Origin: Pontibacter beigongshangensis
GTDB taxonomy: Bacteria; Bacteroidota; Bacteroidia; Cytophagales; Hymenobacteraceae
DNA length: 64,000 bases
Assembly (NCBI RefSeq): GCF_014332515.1
Contig: NZ_VFSD01000019.1
Span: 62,001 to 126,000 of the forward strand
Direction: 5' to 3'
In this document: positions 26,642 through 34,832 of the stretch, piece by piece
Layout of the letters: every line of letters starts with the position of its first letter
Numbering within the stretch: the stretch's first letter is position 1
Program-made: the position numbers and the translations under genes
The notes under the pieces: generated by a model
Seen by the model: only the letters and a program-made list of their open reading frames with translations
Told to the model about the DNA's origin: nothing
Databases searched by the model: none

Positions 26642-27100
26642 CTAAGCAACAAGTCTTACTCTTACCGCATTAGGACCTTTAGGGCCCATCTCTACTTCAA
26701 AAGTTACTCTATCATTTTCTTTGATAGTGTCCACAAGGCCATTTACGTGTACAAACACACTCTCCTGCGTCTCATGATCCTTGATAAAGCCATAGCCTTT
26801 GGAGTCGTTAAAGAAAGCGACAGTTCCTTTCCTGATCGCGTCTGCCGGATCAGCTGCTTCCTGTTTCGATATGCCTATCTGGATATCTTCCTGCTTAATG
26901 ACCTTTTTCTTTTTGGTAGGGTCCGGAGGAGTGGAGGTAATGTTGCCGTTATCATCCACGTAGGCCATCATCTCATCCAGGCTTTGTCCTTTGCTGGCAC
27001 TGGCTTTGCGCTCTTCCTTTTTCTGCTCCTTGTCCTGTTTCTTTTTCTGTCTTTTCTTCTCGTTTTCTTTTTTACTGAAAGTTTCCTGTGATCTACCCAT
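26642..27100 (-). CDS. Cold-shock-domain protein with charged N-terminal extension
   Basis: A 152-residue protein in two parts. Residues 1-35 are almost only Lys, Glu, Gln and Arg (likely disordered, RNA-binding), with a linker to about residue 85. The C-terminal 65 residues are a complete cold-shock domain, with RNP1 KGYGFI (101-106) and RNP2 VFVHV (115-119) for single-stranded nucleic-acid binding. It should act as an RNA chaperone in the cytosol. The long 5' region upstream may form a regulated leader, as is usual for such genes, but I see no defined element. Confidence 0.9.
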   Translation of the reverse strand: MGRSQETFSKKENEKKRQKKKQDKEQKKEERKASASKGQSLDEMMAYVDDNGNITSTPPDPTKKKKVIKQEDIQIGISKQEAADPADAIRKGTVAFFNDSKGYGFIKDHETQESVFVHVNGLVDTIKENDRVTFEVEMGPKGPNAVRVRLVA

Positions 27101-28000
27101 GATGTTTAAATATTATTTGCAAAAATGCTTTATGTATGCTTAACTAACCGGTTTGCCTATACCAGTGCAAAGACCCGATTACTTATCTTTATACGTACTT
27201 AATTCATATACTGTAACTTGTAAGCATGGCAGTTTTAAAAAAAAATGACCTATATACAATATTACGAATTTAATTGCGATTAATCAGTTCCTCCTGCCTT
27301 GCCAGGCAAATTAATTGGGCCTTCTGATTTAAATCTAGCTATCCCTCACAGCTTCTCCTGCAGGAAATCTAATGGCAATCCGACTTCTGAAACCGGTAGG
27401 AGAGTATGTGCTGAAGTCCGGCATGATGAACCGGAACTGGCAAGGTGCAGCAGCAGACAGGTGTTCCTGTGGAGAACTGGTCTTGGGGGGCTTCGGCATT
27501 GGAATAATTTCTCCTGCCTCTCCCCAACTACCTGCTCCGCTACAATAGAGAGCATATTATACTGATTCTGGTTCCATACCCGGTTTTTACAGAATATTTT
27601 AGCTTCAGAATCGTGTTCACTTGGTGCAGTACCTGAGCGTGTTAAGGCAAAAGCCGGCCAATACAGGATGCTTTATGTAATCAGCGGGGATTTCCTGGCT
27701 AACCTTTTCTACAGGATCCCAGTTAACTATAGGGAATGATACCGCATAATCTGCCTAAAAATGTTTCTAGAGAGTATGTGCCAGTAGACGGCACTTAACT
27801 TGAAGGCTTGGGTGTAGACGCCTAAAAGGCAAGTGCTTATAACACTGATGGATTAGGTTTTCATGATTTTGTCCGTATTAAAACTGATTTAAGTGCTAAA
27901 TATTATAATAATGGCACTTATCCAATTTTTTTATTGTAGTATTGTTGGTCGAAAATAAGAGCGTGACTCTGGGACAGACTAGGAAAATTAATTAGCAGAA
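27101..28000. other. 900-base non-coding gap
   Basis: One rightward frame of 88 codons (27299-27565) has Cys/Ser/Arg-rich, low-quality composition, and I do not accept it. Around 27303 there is a weak, truncated resemblance to repeat A (AAATTAATTGGGCCTTCTGA). The last 150 bases are AT-rich, as expected for a promoter of the gene at 28001. Confidence 0.4.
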
Positions 28001-28408
28001 ATGAATTTTTTCGATTTAAAAACCGGCTACATCGTTGCAGCATTCCCTGATTTTGAATCAGCCTTTGCAGCCACAGAAGATTATTCCGGGCAAGGATTTA
28101 AAACTGTTTACCTGAATGAGGTCAGTCATGTGCAGGAGGGTGAAGTGGTGGAGTATGTGCTCAAATATGAGTCGCAGCGCAAGTTCTATTTCCACAACTA
28201 CCATGCCTCCAAAAGCAACGACCTGAAGCTTACGGCTACTGACAGCCTCAGAACAGCGCTGGAGGTGCTGGAACAAAAGAACCGCCTGGCAGCCAAGTTC
28301 CTGGTAATCGTAGCGCCCAAAAAGGCATCCAGAAATAATCCGAAAGAGCTGACCAAAGCCATTTCGCAGTTCAAGGCTGTGGAAGTGCCTGTTAAGCATG
28401 CCCGTTAG
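28001..28408 (+). CDS. Hypothetical protein
   Basis: I do not recognise this 135-residue protein. It starts with a strand-helix unit (GYIVAAFPDFESAFAATEDYSGQGFKTVYL-like), then a strand rich in aromatics (YESQRKFYFHNYH), a helix (LRTALEVLEQKNRLAAK) and the strand FLVIVAPKK, suggesting a small ferredoxin-like or alpha/beta fold. There is no signal peptide. A terminator follows 75 bases after the stop. Confidence 0.7.
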   Translation: MNFFDLKTGYIVAAFPDFESAFAATEDYSGQGFKTVYLNEVSHVQEGEVVEYVLKYESQRKFYFHNYHASKSNDLKLTATDSLRTALEVLEQKNRLAAKFLVIVAPKKASRNNPKELTKAISQFKAVEVPVKHAR

Positions 28409-28829
28409 CTAACAATAGTAGTAGCGGGCGGCCACTAGGGAAGCGGGCTACAAGGGCTGCCAATCAGGACGGCACTATAACAAAGGGCTTGGAGCCAGTT
28501 TTCAAACTGCTCCCACGCCCTTTTTCATTTTTGTCCATGCTTTTAGGAGCTTCGCCAGGTTCAGAGATACAGCATCAGAGCTCCTTCCTGCTGTTTTCCT
28601 CACAGCCAAAGAAGCCTATATCAGCTGCTCTGTAATGTTAGAGTCGCTGGTTTATTCTGACGAATTTGCTTCATCCACTATCATTTGGATTCTGCGCTTT
28701 AAGTTTCTGTGCGTTGTCCCCGGACGGTGCCCTGTGGGTATGGCAGCAATTGGTCTGATTCATGCCAAGAAGGGTCAGTCAGGTGACAGACCCTGGGGAT
28801 AAAGGCCAGCAAATGAAGCAATAGTAGCA
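28409..28829. other. Non-coding gap between convergent genes
   Basis: Apart from the terminator at 28482 I see nothing in it. Confidence 0.45.
28482..28526 (+). terminator. Rho-independent terminator
   Basis: AAAGGGC (28482-28488) pairs with GCCCTTT (28517-28523); GGAGC and CAGTTT in the left half pair with GCTCC and AAACTG in the right half. A T-run follows. Confidence 0.7.
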
Positions 28830-30266
28830 TTAATCCACTTCCACATATTTTTTGTCGTCGTTCATCCTGACAATTTTCGGGTAGAAGGTTCCGGTAATCT
28901 CTACCAGGTCCTGCTGCGAGGCCATTACCTGGTGAATATCCTTGTAGGCCATGGGCGACTCGTCCAATCCTGATCCGAGCACATCTACGCCAGCCTTTTG
29001 GAGGTGCTTTCGCATCTGGGGCTGCGAAAGTGTTTTTATAGCCTGGGTTCTGGACATGGTTCGTCCGGCTCCGTGAGAGGCCGAGTTCAGGGAAGCAGCG
29101 TTGCCTTTGCCGCGCACGATAAACCCCGGCGTAGCCATGGTTCCCGGAATAATGCCCTGCACGCCTTCTGCTGCCGGTGTAGCGCCTTTGCGGTGCACAA
29201 TAACCTCCCGACCCAGGCTGTCTCTTTCCTTCCAGGCGAAATTGTGGTGATTCTCGATTTTAGCCAGTGGGGCCTCACCCAGGTCTGCTGCCAGCCGCTC
29301 GTGTATCTGGTGGTGGCAGGCTGAGGCGTAGTCGCCGGCCAGGTTCATGGCGAGCCAGTATTCCTGGCCCGCTTCATAGTCGAGGTCGAGCCAGGCCAGG
29401 TGCCGGGCTTCTTTGGGCAAGGGGCAAGAGTCCATGGCTACCTTGGTATAGTAGCTGGCAATATTTGCCCCCAGGCGGCGGGAGCCGGAGTGGGAGAGGA
29501 GCGCCAGGTACTTGCCTGGCGGCAGGTCAAAGTCGTTTTCGGCAGCGTGTATCTCTACGGTTCCGAATTCCACAAAATGGTTTCCTCCTCCCGAAGTTCC
29601 TAACTGCTGAAAGGCCCTTTCACGGAGTTCCCGCACCACCGGAATTTCTGAGAACTCAGGGCGCTCCATGATCTCGTGGTGCATCGGTCTTTTAAAGGAG
29701 GCATTCCCAAAGCAGGTGTTGTCGAGGAGCATGCGCTGCAGCTTTTCCCGATTCTTGTCTATAAAGCCGGCATGAATATCGAAAATGCTCATACTCATCC
29801 GGCAGCCAATGTCCACACCCACGCCATACGGTATAACGGCGTTATGCGTGGCCAGCACGCCCCCCACCGGCAGGCCATAACCCTGGTGCGCGTCGGGCAT
29901 GAGGGCCCCGGCCACCGTTACGGGCAATCGCATGGCAATCTCCATCTGGTCGAGAGCTCCCTGCTCTATACCAATGGCGCCATAAACGACATATGGCTGT
30001 TTCTCCGGTTTCAGGGCAATAGGAGCGGCCTCCTGCTGCGCCAGAATGGCCTGCGCCAGCGGACCCAGGGTAGTATGCATCTGGTACTGATCCGGTGCGG
30101 CCATGACATCCTGCAGCAGCTCGATCTGGTGCTTTTTGCCTAACTCGGTATAGTAGGTATGCACAAGGTTAAGGGCAGTGCCCATCGGTTTGCCAGCCGG
30201 AAAACCCAATCGCAGCAAATCGGCGGAAGTAAGTTTGGAGGAGGTTCTGTTCTTATCTTTCTTCAT
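28830..30266 (-). CDS. rtcB: RNA-splicing ligase RtcB
   Basis: The 478-residue ligase is complete. It joins 2',3'-cyclic phosphate (or 3'-phosphate) to 5'-hydroxyl RNA ends using GTP and Mn2+. Visible motifs: MPDAHQGYG (Asp125), DIGCRM (Cys155, metal ligand), GTSGGGNHF (His230), SHSGSR (His259), ENHHNF (His340/341), HRKGATPA, IPGTM and SHGAGR with His398, which carries the GMP intermediate. It is about 70 residues longer than E. coli RtcB, mostly at the N-terminus. There is no RtcA cyclase, RtcR regulator or archease gene beside it. Confidence 0.95.
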   Translation of the reverse strand: MKKDKNRTSSKLTSADLLRLGFPAGKPMGTALNLVHTYYTELGKKHQIELLQDVMAAPDQYQMHTTLGPLAQAILAQQEAAPIALKPEKQPYVVYGAIGIEQGALDQMEIAMRLPVTVAGALMPDAHQGYGLPVGGVLATHNAVIPYGVGVDIGCRMSMSIFDIHAGFIDKNREKLQRMLLDNTCFGNASFKRPMHHEIMERPEFSEIPVVRELRERAFQQLGTSGGGNHFVEFGTVEIHAAENDFDLPPGKYLALLSHSGSRRLGANIASYYTKVAMDSCPLPKEARHLAWLDLDYEAGQEYWLAMNLAGDYASACHHQIHERLAADLGEAPLAKIENHHNFAWKERDSLGREVIVHRKGATPAAEGVQGIIPGTMATPGFIVRGKGNAASLNSASHGAGRTMSRTQAIKTLSQPQMRKHLQKAGVDVLGSGLDESPMAYKDIHQVMASQQDLVEITGTFYPKIVRMNDDKKYVEVD

Positions 30267-30790
30267 AGTTCTCAGTGGCTTCAGGTTTACCTTTTACGAA
30301 GTTGCCTGTGAGTTGATTTGCAGAACACCAGCAAAGGCATTAGTTGCTTATCCTCCAACTGTAAGTACAGGACTGACTTGCCCCAGCAGCTACCGTTTCA
30401 GCAAGTGAACACAGCTGTTCCTGCCTCTTTTTTGAAAGCAGTAAAAAAACACCCTCTTACGCTTCCCAGAAAATTCACCTGAGAAGTGCGGTCAACTAAC
30501 TCACAACGAAACGTGCCGGTAGCAAGAGGGGCTGAAATTCCGAATTATTCAAATAAAATAAGCCCTCCGGAGGCCTTTTATGCTGCTGCGGAGCGGTTAG
30601 CTCCTCCAGCATAACTTGCTTGCAGGCACTTTGTGGTTTTTGTTTTTTCAGGATCATGCGTCCTCCACCCAGGTGAGCCGTAGTCGTGCCATGCACAGCC
30701 GGAAAGACCCGCATGCTCTGTTCTTAAAACCATATGGGTGGCTGCAAATTAACTGGTCGGTTAAGCTATTGAACAGCAGGCAGTGGGTAA
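30267..30790. other. Divergent non-coding gap
   Basis: This gap lies between rtcB and the regulatory region of the TonB receptor. It holds repeat A copy 12; no other feature found. Confidence 0.5.
30542..30591 (+). repeat. Dispersed repeat A, copy 12
   Basis: Head GAATTATTCAAATAAAATAA, core GCCCTCCGGAGG, tail TATGCTGCTGCGGAG. Confidence 0.8.
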
Positions 30791-30831
30791 GCAAAAGAAT
30801 TATTTAGAAATTTTCTAAATAATTCTTTTGC
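30791..30831. promoter_or_regulatory. Upstream operator, 20-bp-arm palindrome
   Basis: GCAAAAGAATTATTTAGAAA (30791-30810) is the exact reverse complement of 30812-30831, with a single T at the centre. Its core TTTAGA-N5-TCTAAA (30803-30819) recurs at 30864-30880. A palindrome of this size next to a promoter of an iron-uptake receptor is most simply an operator for a dimeric metal-responsive repressor (Fur or DtxR type); the identity of the protein is inference. Confidence 0.7.
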
Positions 30832-30856
30832 TTCCGGATTTCCCTCTCTAAATTTG
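30827..30856 (+). promoter_or_regulatory. Bacteroidetes-type promoter of the TonB receptor
   Basis: TTTG (30827-30830) and TAAATTTG (30849-30856) are 18 bases apart, which fits the known Bacteroidetes -33/-7 consensus TTTG and TAnnTTTG. Transcription should start near 30863, so the leader before the ATG is about 32 bases. Confidence 0.65.
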
Positions 30857-30863
30857 GCCACTC

Positions 30864-30880
30864 TTTAGAATGAATCTAAA
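30864..30880. promoter_or_regulatory. Second operator, TTTAGA-N5-TCTAAA
   Basis: The 17-bp palindrome TTTAGAATGAATCTAAA overlaps the expected transcription start. It has the same half-sites and spacing as the core of the upstream palindrome; centres are 61 bases apart. A repressor bound here would block initiation. Confidence 0.65.
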
Positions 30881-30894
30881 CAAAAGCTTGCGCT

Positions 30895-33210
30895 ATGTAC
30901 CGTATATTTACTTTTATAATTGTTGTTTTATCTGCCACCCAAATCACCTTTGCTCAAAGCCTGGGGAGAATTGAAGGGCGTGTTATCTCGGAGCGAAACG
31001 AGCCGCTCACTGGTATCAGCATCGCGTTAGAAGGCACCAACCTGGGCACCACCACCGACGAAGAAGGTAAATATGTGATCAGAACGGTGCCTGCCTCTAC
31101 CTACACACTGGTGGCTCTCGGGCTTGGTTACACCACCGTAAAACGCCAGGTAGAAGTGAATGCAGGATCCACATCAACAGTTTACCTGCTGCTGTCTTCC
31201 AAAGCTACCGCTCTTGGAGAAGTGGAGGTTACAGCCAACACCAAAGGCGAATTTATCCAGCCAATCGGTTCGACGGCAACTAAAATGGAGGCCCCGATCA
31301 AGTCGGTGCCACAGTCGGTACAGATCATTTCCCGTCGGGCCCTGGACCAGATGCAGGTGATCCGGCTGGAGGATGCCATGCGGAATGTAAGCGGCGTAAC
31401 CATGGAAACAGGCTTCGGCGGCCGTACCGATATTTTCCAGATCAGGGGCTTCAGGACCAGCACGGAGAGTATCTTTAAGAACGGCTTTCGTAACAGTGTG
31501 CGTACTTATCGCGAAACGGCCAACATTCAGCAAATAGAAGTGATGAAAGGCCCTGCTTCCGTGCTGTATGGTGTAAGCGACCCTGGCGGCATGATCAATG
31601 TAACGACGAAAAAACCAACGGCCTACACGTTTCAGGATGTCCAGGTAACGGCAAACAGTTTCGGCCAGGTGCGTCCTGCCATCGATTTGGGAGGCTCTTT
31701 TAATGAGAATAAAACATTCAAGTACAGGCTGAATGCGGTGTATGAAAAAGGAAATACTTACCGTGATTTTGTCAGTACGGAGCGCCTTTTTGTTGCTCCT
31801 GCGCTTACCTACGATTTCTCGGAAAAAACCTCACTAACGGTAGAAGCGGAGTTCCTGAATAACGATCAGGCTTCGGATCGCGGCATCTTTTCTGTGGGTG
31901 GTGTGATACCGGATGTGCCCGCGAGCCGCTCGGTTGGTGAGCCAGACAACAAGGGCATCCACCAGAACCGCCTGGTGCAGTACAACCTGCAGCACCGTTT
32001 AAATAATGTCTTCAGCCTCCGCCATGCCTCCAACTTCAATTATTCTTCTGAAGGGAGAACCGTTATCGAGCAGGTGAGCGTGGTAAAAGGCTCTAATTCC
32101 AGGATCACACGGCGGCTGCAGGACCAGTACAACTACGAGCGTAACTTTGCCACACAAAACGAACTGTACGCTACTTTTAACACAGGCCAGGCTTTTGAGC
32201 ATAAAGCAGTGGTAGGGGTAGAGGCCTCCAGATCGATGTTCGACATCTGGTTTAAACGTGCCGCCTACGATACGCTGGATATCTATAACCCGCAGTACGA
32301 GCGCAAATCAAAACCTTTTGATAAACTGGTGCTCGGCGATGATTACCGTGATAACACCAGTCTGACAGGCATTTATGTGCAGGATTTCCTATCTATAAAC
32401 CAGCGCCTGAAATTGCTGTTGGGTGCCCGTTATGATTTCTGGGAGCAGGAAAATGTAAGTGCCAAAGAAAAGACCACCACTTCACAGCGCAACACAGCCT
32501 TTAACCCGCGAATTGGGGTGCTCTACGAAATGTACGGGCCAGTATCGGTGTACGGTAACTGGTCGAGAGGATTTCAGCCGGAGATAGGCCGCACCAAAGA
32601 AGGGGATGTGTTTAAACCAGTTACCTCCGACCTGATGGAAGCCGGTACCAAAATTGGCTTGCTCAACGATAAGGTCAACTTTAAAGCAGCCTATTTTAAC
32701 ATTACCCGAACCAATGTGCCGGTTCCGAGCCCGGAAGATGTTAACTTTAATATACAGGTTGGCGAAGTGCGGAGCGAGGGGGTAGAAACAGATGTTACCG
32801 GCGAAGTGCTCCCTGGCCTGAATGTGATTGCCACGTACAGCTACACAAATGCCCGTGTTACCAAAGATACGAAGGAGAGTAATATCGGAACTGCTTTCAG
32901 GGGCGTGAGCAAGCACAGCAGCAGCCTCTGGACAACCTATGAGCTGCAGGGTGGCCTGCTGCAGGGGCTTGGCTTTGGAGGCGGTTTCAGCAGCTATGGC
33001 GACCGGCCGGTCGATGCCACTGACAGCTTCAGACTCCCCGGCTACACGCGCTACGATGCCACTGTATACTATGGCAACAAGCGGTTCCATGCAGCGGTTA
33101 ACGTGCGGAACCTGACGAATGTCCGGTATTACGAAGGATCTCAATCGGCTACCGCTATTATGCCTGGCGCTCCGCGGCATGTGCAGGGTACGGTGGGCAT
33201 CAAGTTCTAG
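30895..33210 (+). CDS. TonB-dependent siderophore receptor
   Basis: A 771-residue outer-membrane receptor. It has a signal peptide of about 20 residues; a carboxypeptidase-regulatory-like domain (about 23-105, GRIEGRVISERNEPLTGISI); a plug domain from about 125, with APIKSVPQSVQIISRR and VLYGVSDPGGMINVTTKKP typical of siderophore receptors (FhuA/FoxA/FcuA class); and a 22-strand barrel ending in GTVGIKF. It would import ferric siderophores with TonB-ExbB-ExbD, which are not encoded nearby. The two operator palindromes and the PepSY gene 80 bases downstream support iron-controlled expression as a two-gene unit. Confidence 0.93.
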   Translation: MYRIFTFIIVVLSATQITFAQSLGRIEGRVISERNEPLTGISIALEGTNLGTTTDEEGKYVIRTVPASTYTLVALGLGYTTVKRQVEVNAGSTSTVYLLLSSKATALGEVEVTANTKGEFIQPIGSTATKMEAPIKSVPQSVQIISRRALDQMQVIRLEDAMRNVSGVTMETGFGGRTDIFQIRGFRTSTESIFKNGFRNSVRTYRETANIQQIEVMKGPASVLYGVSDPGGMINVTTKKPTAYTFQDVQVTANSFGQVRPAIDLGGSFNENKTFKYRLNAVYEKGNTYRDFVSTERLFVAPALTYDFSEKTSLTVEAEFLNNDQASDRGIFSVGGVIPDVPASRSVGEPDNKGIHQNRLVQYNLQHRLNNVFSLRHASNFNYSSEGRTVIEQVSVVKGSNSRITRRLQDQYNYERNFATQNELYATFNTGQAFEHKAVVGVEASRSMFDIWFKRAAYDTLDIYNPQYERKSKPFDKLVLGDDYRDNTSLTGIYVQDFLSINQRLKLLLGARYDFWEQENVSAKEKTTTSQRNTAFNPRIGVLYEMYGPVSVYGNWSRGFQPEIGRTKEGDVFKPVTSDLMEAGTKIGLLNDKVNFKAAYFNITRTNVPVPSPEDVNFNIQVGEVRSEGVETDVTGEVLPGLNVIATYSYTNARVTKDTKESNIGTAFRGVSKHSSSLWTTYELQGGLLQGLGFGGGFSSYGDRPVDATDSFRLPGYTRYDATVYYGNKRFHAAVNVRNLTNVRYYEGSQSATAIMPGAPRHVQGTVGIKF

Positions 33211-33237
33211 CCTGCACAAGGTTTCAGGTGAGCATTT

Positions 33238-33276
33238 GCCTACGGCGCAGCTCTTTTGGAGCCATGCGCCGTAGGC
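33238..33276 (+). promoter_or_regulatory. Intercistronic hairpin
   Basis: GCCTACGGCGCA (33238-33249) pairs exactly with TGCGCCGTAGGC (33265-33276); the stem is extended by GCTC/GAGC after a 2-base bulge. It sits between the receptor stop and the PepSY start, with only a weak T-tract (CTTTAAG). It may be a leaky terminator or an mRNA-stabilising element that sets the ratio of the two proteins. Confidence 0.65.
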
Positions 33277-33290
33277 CTTTAAGTAAACAT

Positions 33291-34418
33291 ATGCGCAAGT
33301 TCATACTTCAGGTACACCTCTGGATTGGCTTAGTTGCCGGTGCTGTGCTTTCGGTGGTAGGCATTACGGGCTCTTTGTATGTGTTTCAGCCGGAGCTGAC
33401 GGCTGCCCTGTATCCGCACCTGTACAAGGCCACCAATCCTGAGGCTGCGCCTGTAGATGTGCGGGAGGTGCTGCAACAGGCCGGGAGGCAGTTTGGCAAA
33501 GAAGTGGTGACAGTTAATTTTCCTTTGCGGAAGCTGCAGAACTACATCCTGAAAGTGGAAGGTAAAAAAGAGTGGCTTTTCTTTGATGCTACCACAGGCA
33601 AGTACCTGGGCGAGATGGAGCAGCGCCGTGGAGTACTGGACACAATTCTGGAAATCCACAGGACTCTGACGGTTGGTGAGACCGGTTCAGTTATTACAGG
33701 CGCCTGTGCCTTGCTGCTGGCGTTTGTGCTGCTCTCTTCAGGTATTATGCTGTGGTTTCCCCGCAAAAAGCGCCAGTTAAAAGACGGGCTGCGCCTGAAG
33801 CCCAAGGCCTCTTTTAAACGCCGCAACTATGACCTGCACAGCGTAACGGGCTTCTACGTCAGTATCCCGCTTTTTATCATAGCTGTTACAGGGGCCTACT
33901 TTGCTTTTCCGGTTCAGACACAGCAAGCCGTCAATACCCTAACCCTTACTACAAGGCCGGAGCCTGATCCTAAAACGCTAAAGTCCGCGTATCAAGCCGC
34001 TGTGCCTGCCATGAATGTGTACCAGGCCCTGGACCTGATGGAGAGCATGTACGGCAGCTACCACAAGCGCTACCTCATCCTGCCCAAAGACAGTGTTGGC
34101 TACGTTTATTTTTCCTATACCAACCAGGTCGAAGTAGGTGCAGGCACTCAACAAAGGCCTGCTGTTTACCTGGATCAGTACACGGCCGAGATTCTGTATG
34201 CCTATGATCCTGCTGATGCTCCACTCGGGCACCGGGTAACGAAAAACTGGTTTGTGCCACTTCATTTTGGTGAAGTAGGAGGATACATTACCAGAGTGTT
34301 CTGGTTTTTGCTCGGCCTGGTCCCAGCTATGCTTTGGGTTACGGGCATCCTGATCTGGCTCGGCAGAAAACGGAAGCGAAAGATAACTGTAAGAACTGGA
34401 AACAAGGCTGTCGCTTAG
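33291..34418 (+). CDS. PepSY-associated membrane protein
   Basis: About 375 residues from the ATG at 33291. An earlier in-frame start at 33228 would place the strong intercistronic hairpin inside the gene, and the family normally begins with a short basic stretch before helix 1, as here (MRKFILQVHLWIGLVAG). There are four transmembrane helices (about 10-33, 122-146, 183-203, 338-360) with PepSY-type periplasmic segments; HLWIG, HRTLTVG, HSVTGFY and LHFGE carry the conserved histidines. The family accompanies siderophore receptors and is proposed to reduce or release ferric siderophores in the periplasm. Confidence 0.9.
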   Translation: MRKFILQVHLWIGLVAGAVLSVVGITGSLYVFQPELTAALYPHLYKATNPEAAPVDVREVLQQAGRQFGKEVVTVNFPLRKLQNYILKVEGKKEWLFFDATTGKYLGEMEQRRGVLDTILEIHRTLTVGETGSVITGACALLLAFVLLSSGIMLWFPRKKRQLKDGLRLKPKASFKRRNYDLHSVTGFYVSIPLFIIAVTGAYFAFPVQTQQAVNTLTLTTRPEPDPKTLKSAYQAAVPAMNVYQALDLMESMYGSYHKRYLILPKDSVGYVYFSYTNQVEVGAGTQQRPAVYLDQYTAEILYAYDPADAPLGHRVTKNWFVPLHFGEVGGYITRVFWFLLGLVPAMLWVTGILIWLGRKRKRKITVRTGNKAVA

Positions 34419-34832
34419 CTGCACACGGTCCCACCTTTTCCACGGTCGTCTCCTGAAGGGACCTTACTAGACTACAAAAGATGTGAATCCTCCTGACTTT
34501 CTACTGTAGGAGCAGGTCAGTAGAAGCAGCAGTACCTCTGGAGGGGCCTTTTCATTAGAATAATTGGAAAACGTGCCGGTATGCTGCGTGATTTATCCGG
34601 AGATGAGGACATTCGAAACCGTGGTGTACGGTGTGGCCTATGTATTTCCTGTTAAAATCGTCTATCATTATCCTGCCTTCCTTCCTGTAAAAATATCTGG
34701 GTTTCTGGCCTGAAGTTCTACCGGCACAACCTTTTCGTCAGAATAGCTACTTAAAACTATGCTTAATCGGCTGTAATGCGTAACATCACGTATGGTTGAT
34801 CTGTAGCTTGGAACTAATGCATTTCTCTGGCA
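34419..34832. other. Non-coding gap
   Basis: It holds one inverted copy of repeat A (34509-34565). No other feature found. Confidence 0.5.
34509..34565 (-). repeat. Dispersed repeat A, copy 13 (inverted)
   Basis: On the minus strand: head CAATTATTCTAATGAAAAG, core GCCCCTCCAGAGG, tail TACTGCTGCTTCTACTG. Confidence 0.8.

Noticed and set aside
27299..27565. 88-codon frame in the large gap
   Set aside because: Cys/Ser/Arg-rich composition, no ribosome-binding site, no recognisable family.
32482..33219. Leftward frame of 245 codons
   Set aside because: Antisense to the TonB receptor barrel, with no protein-like pattern.
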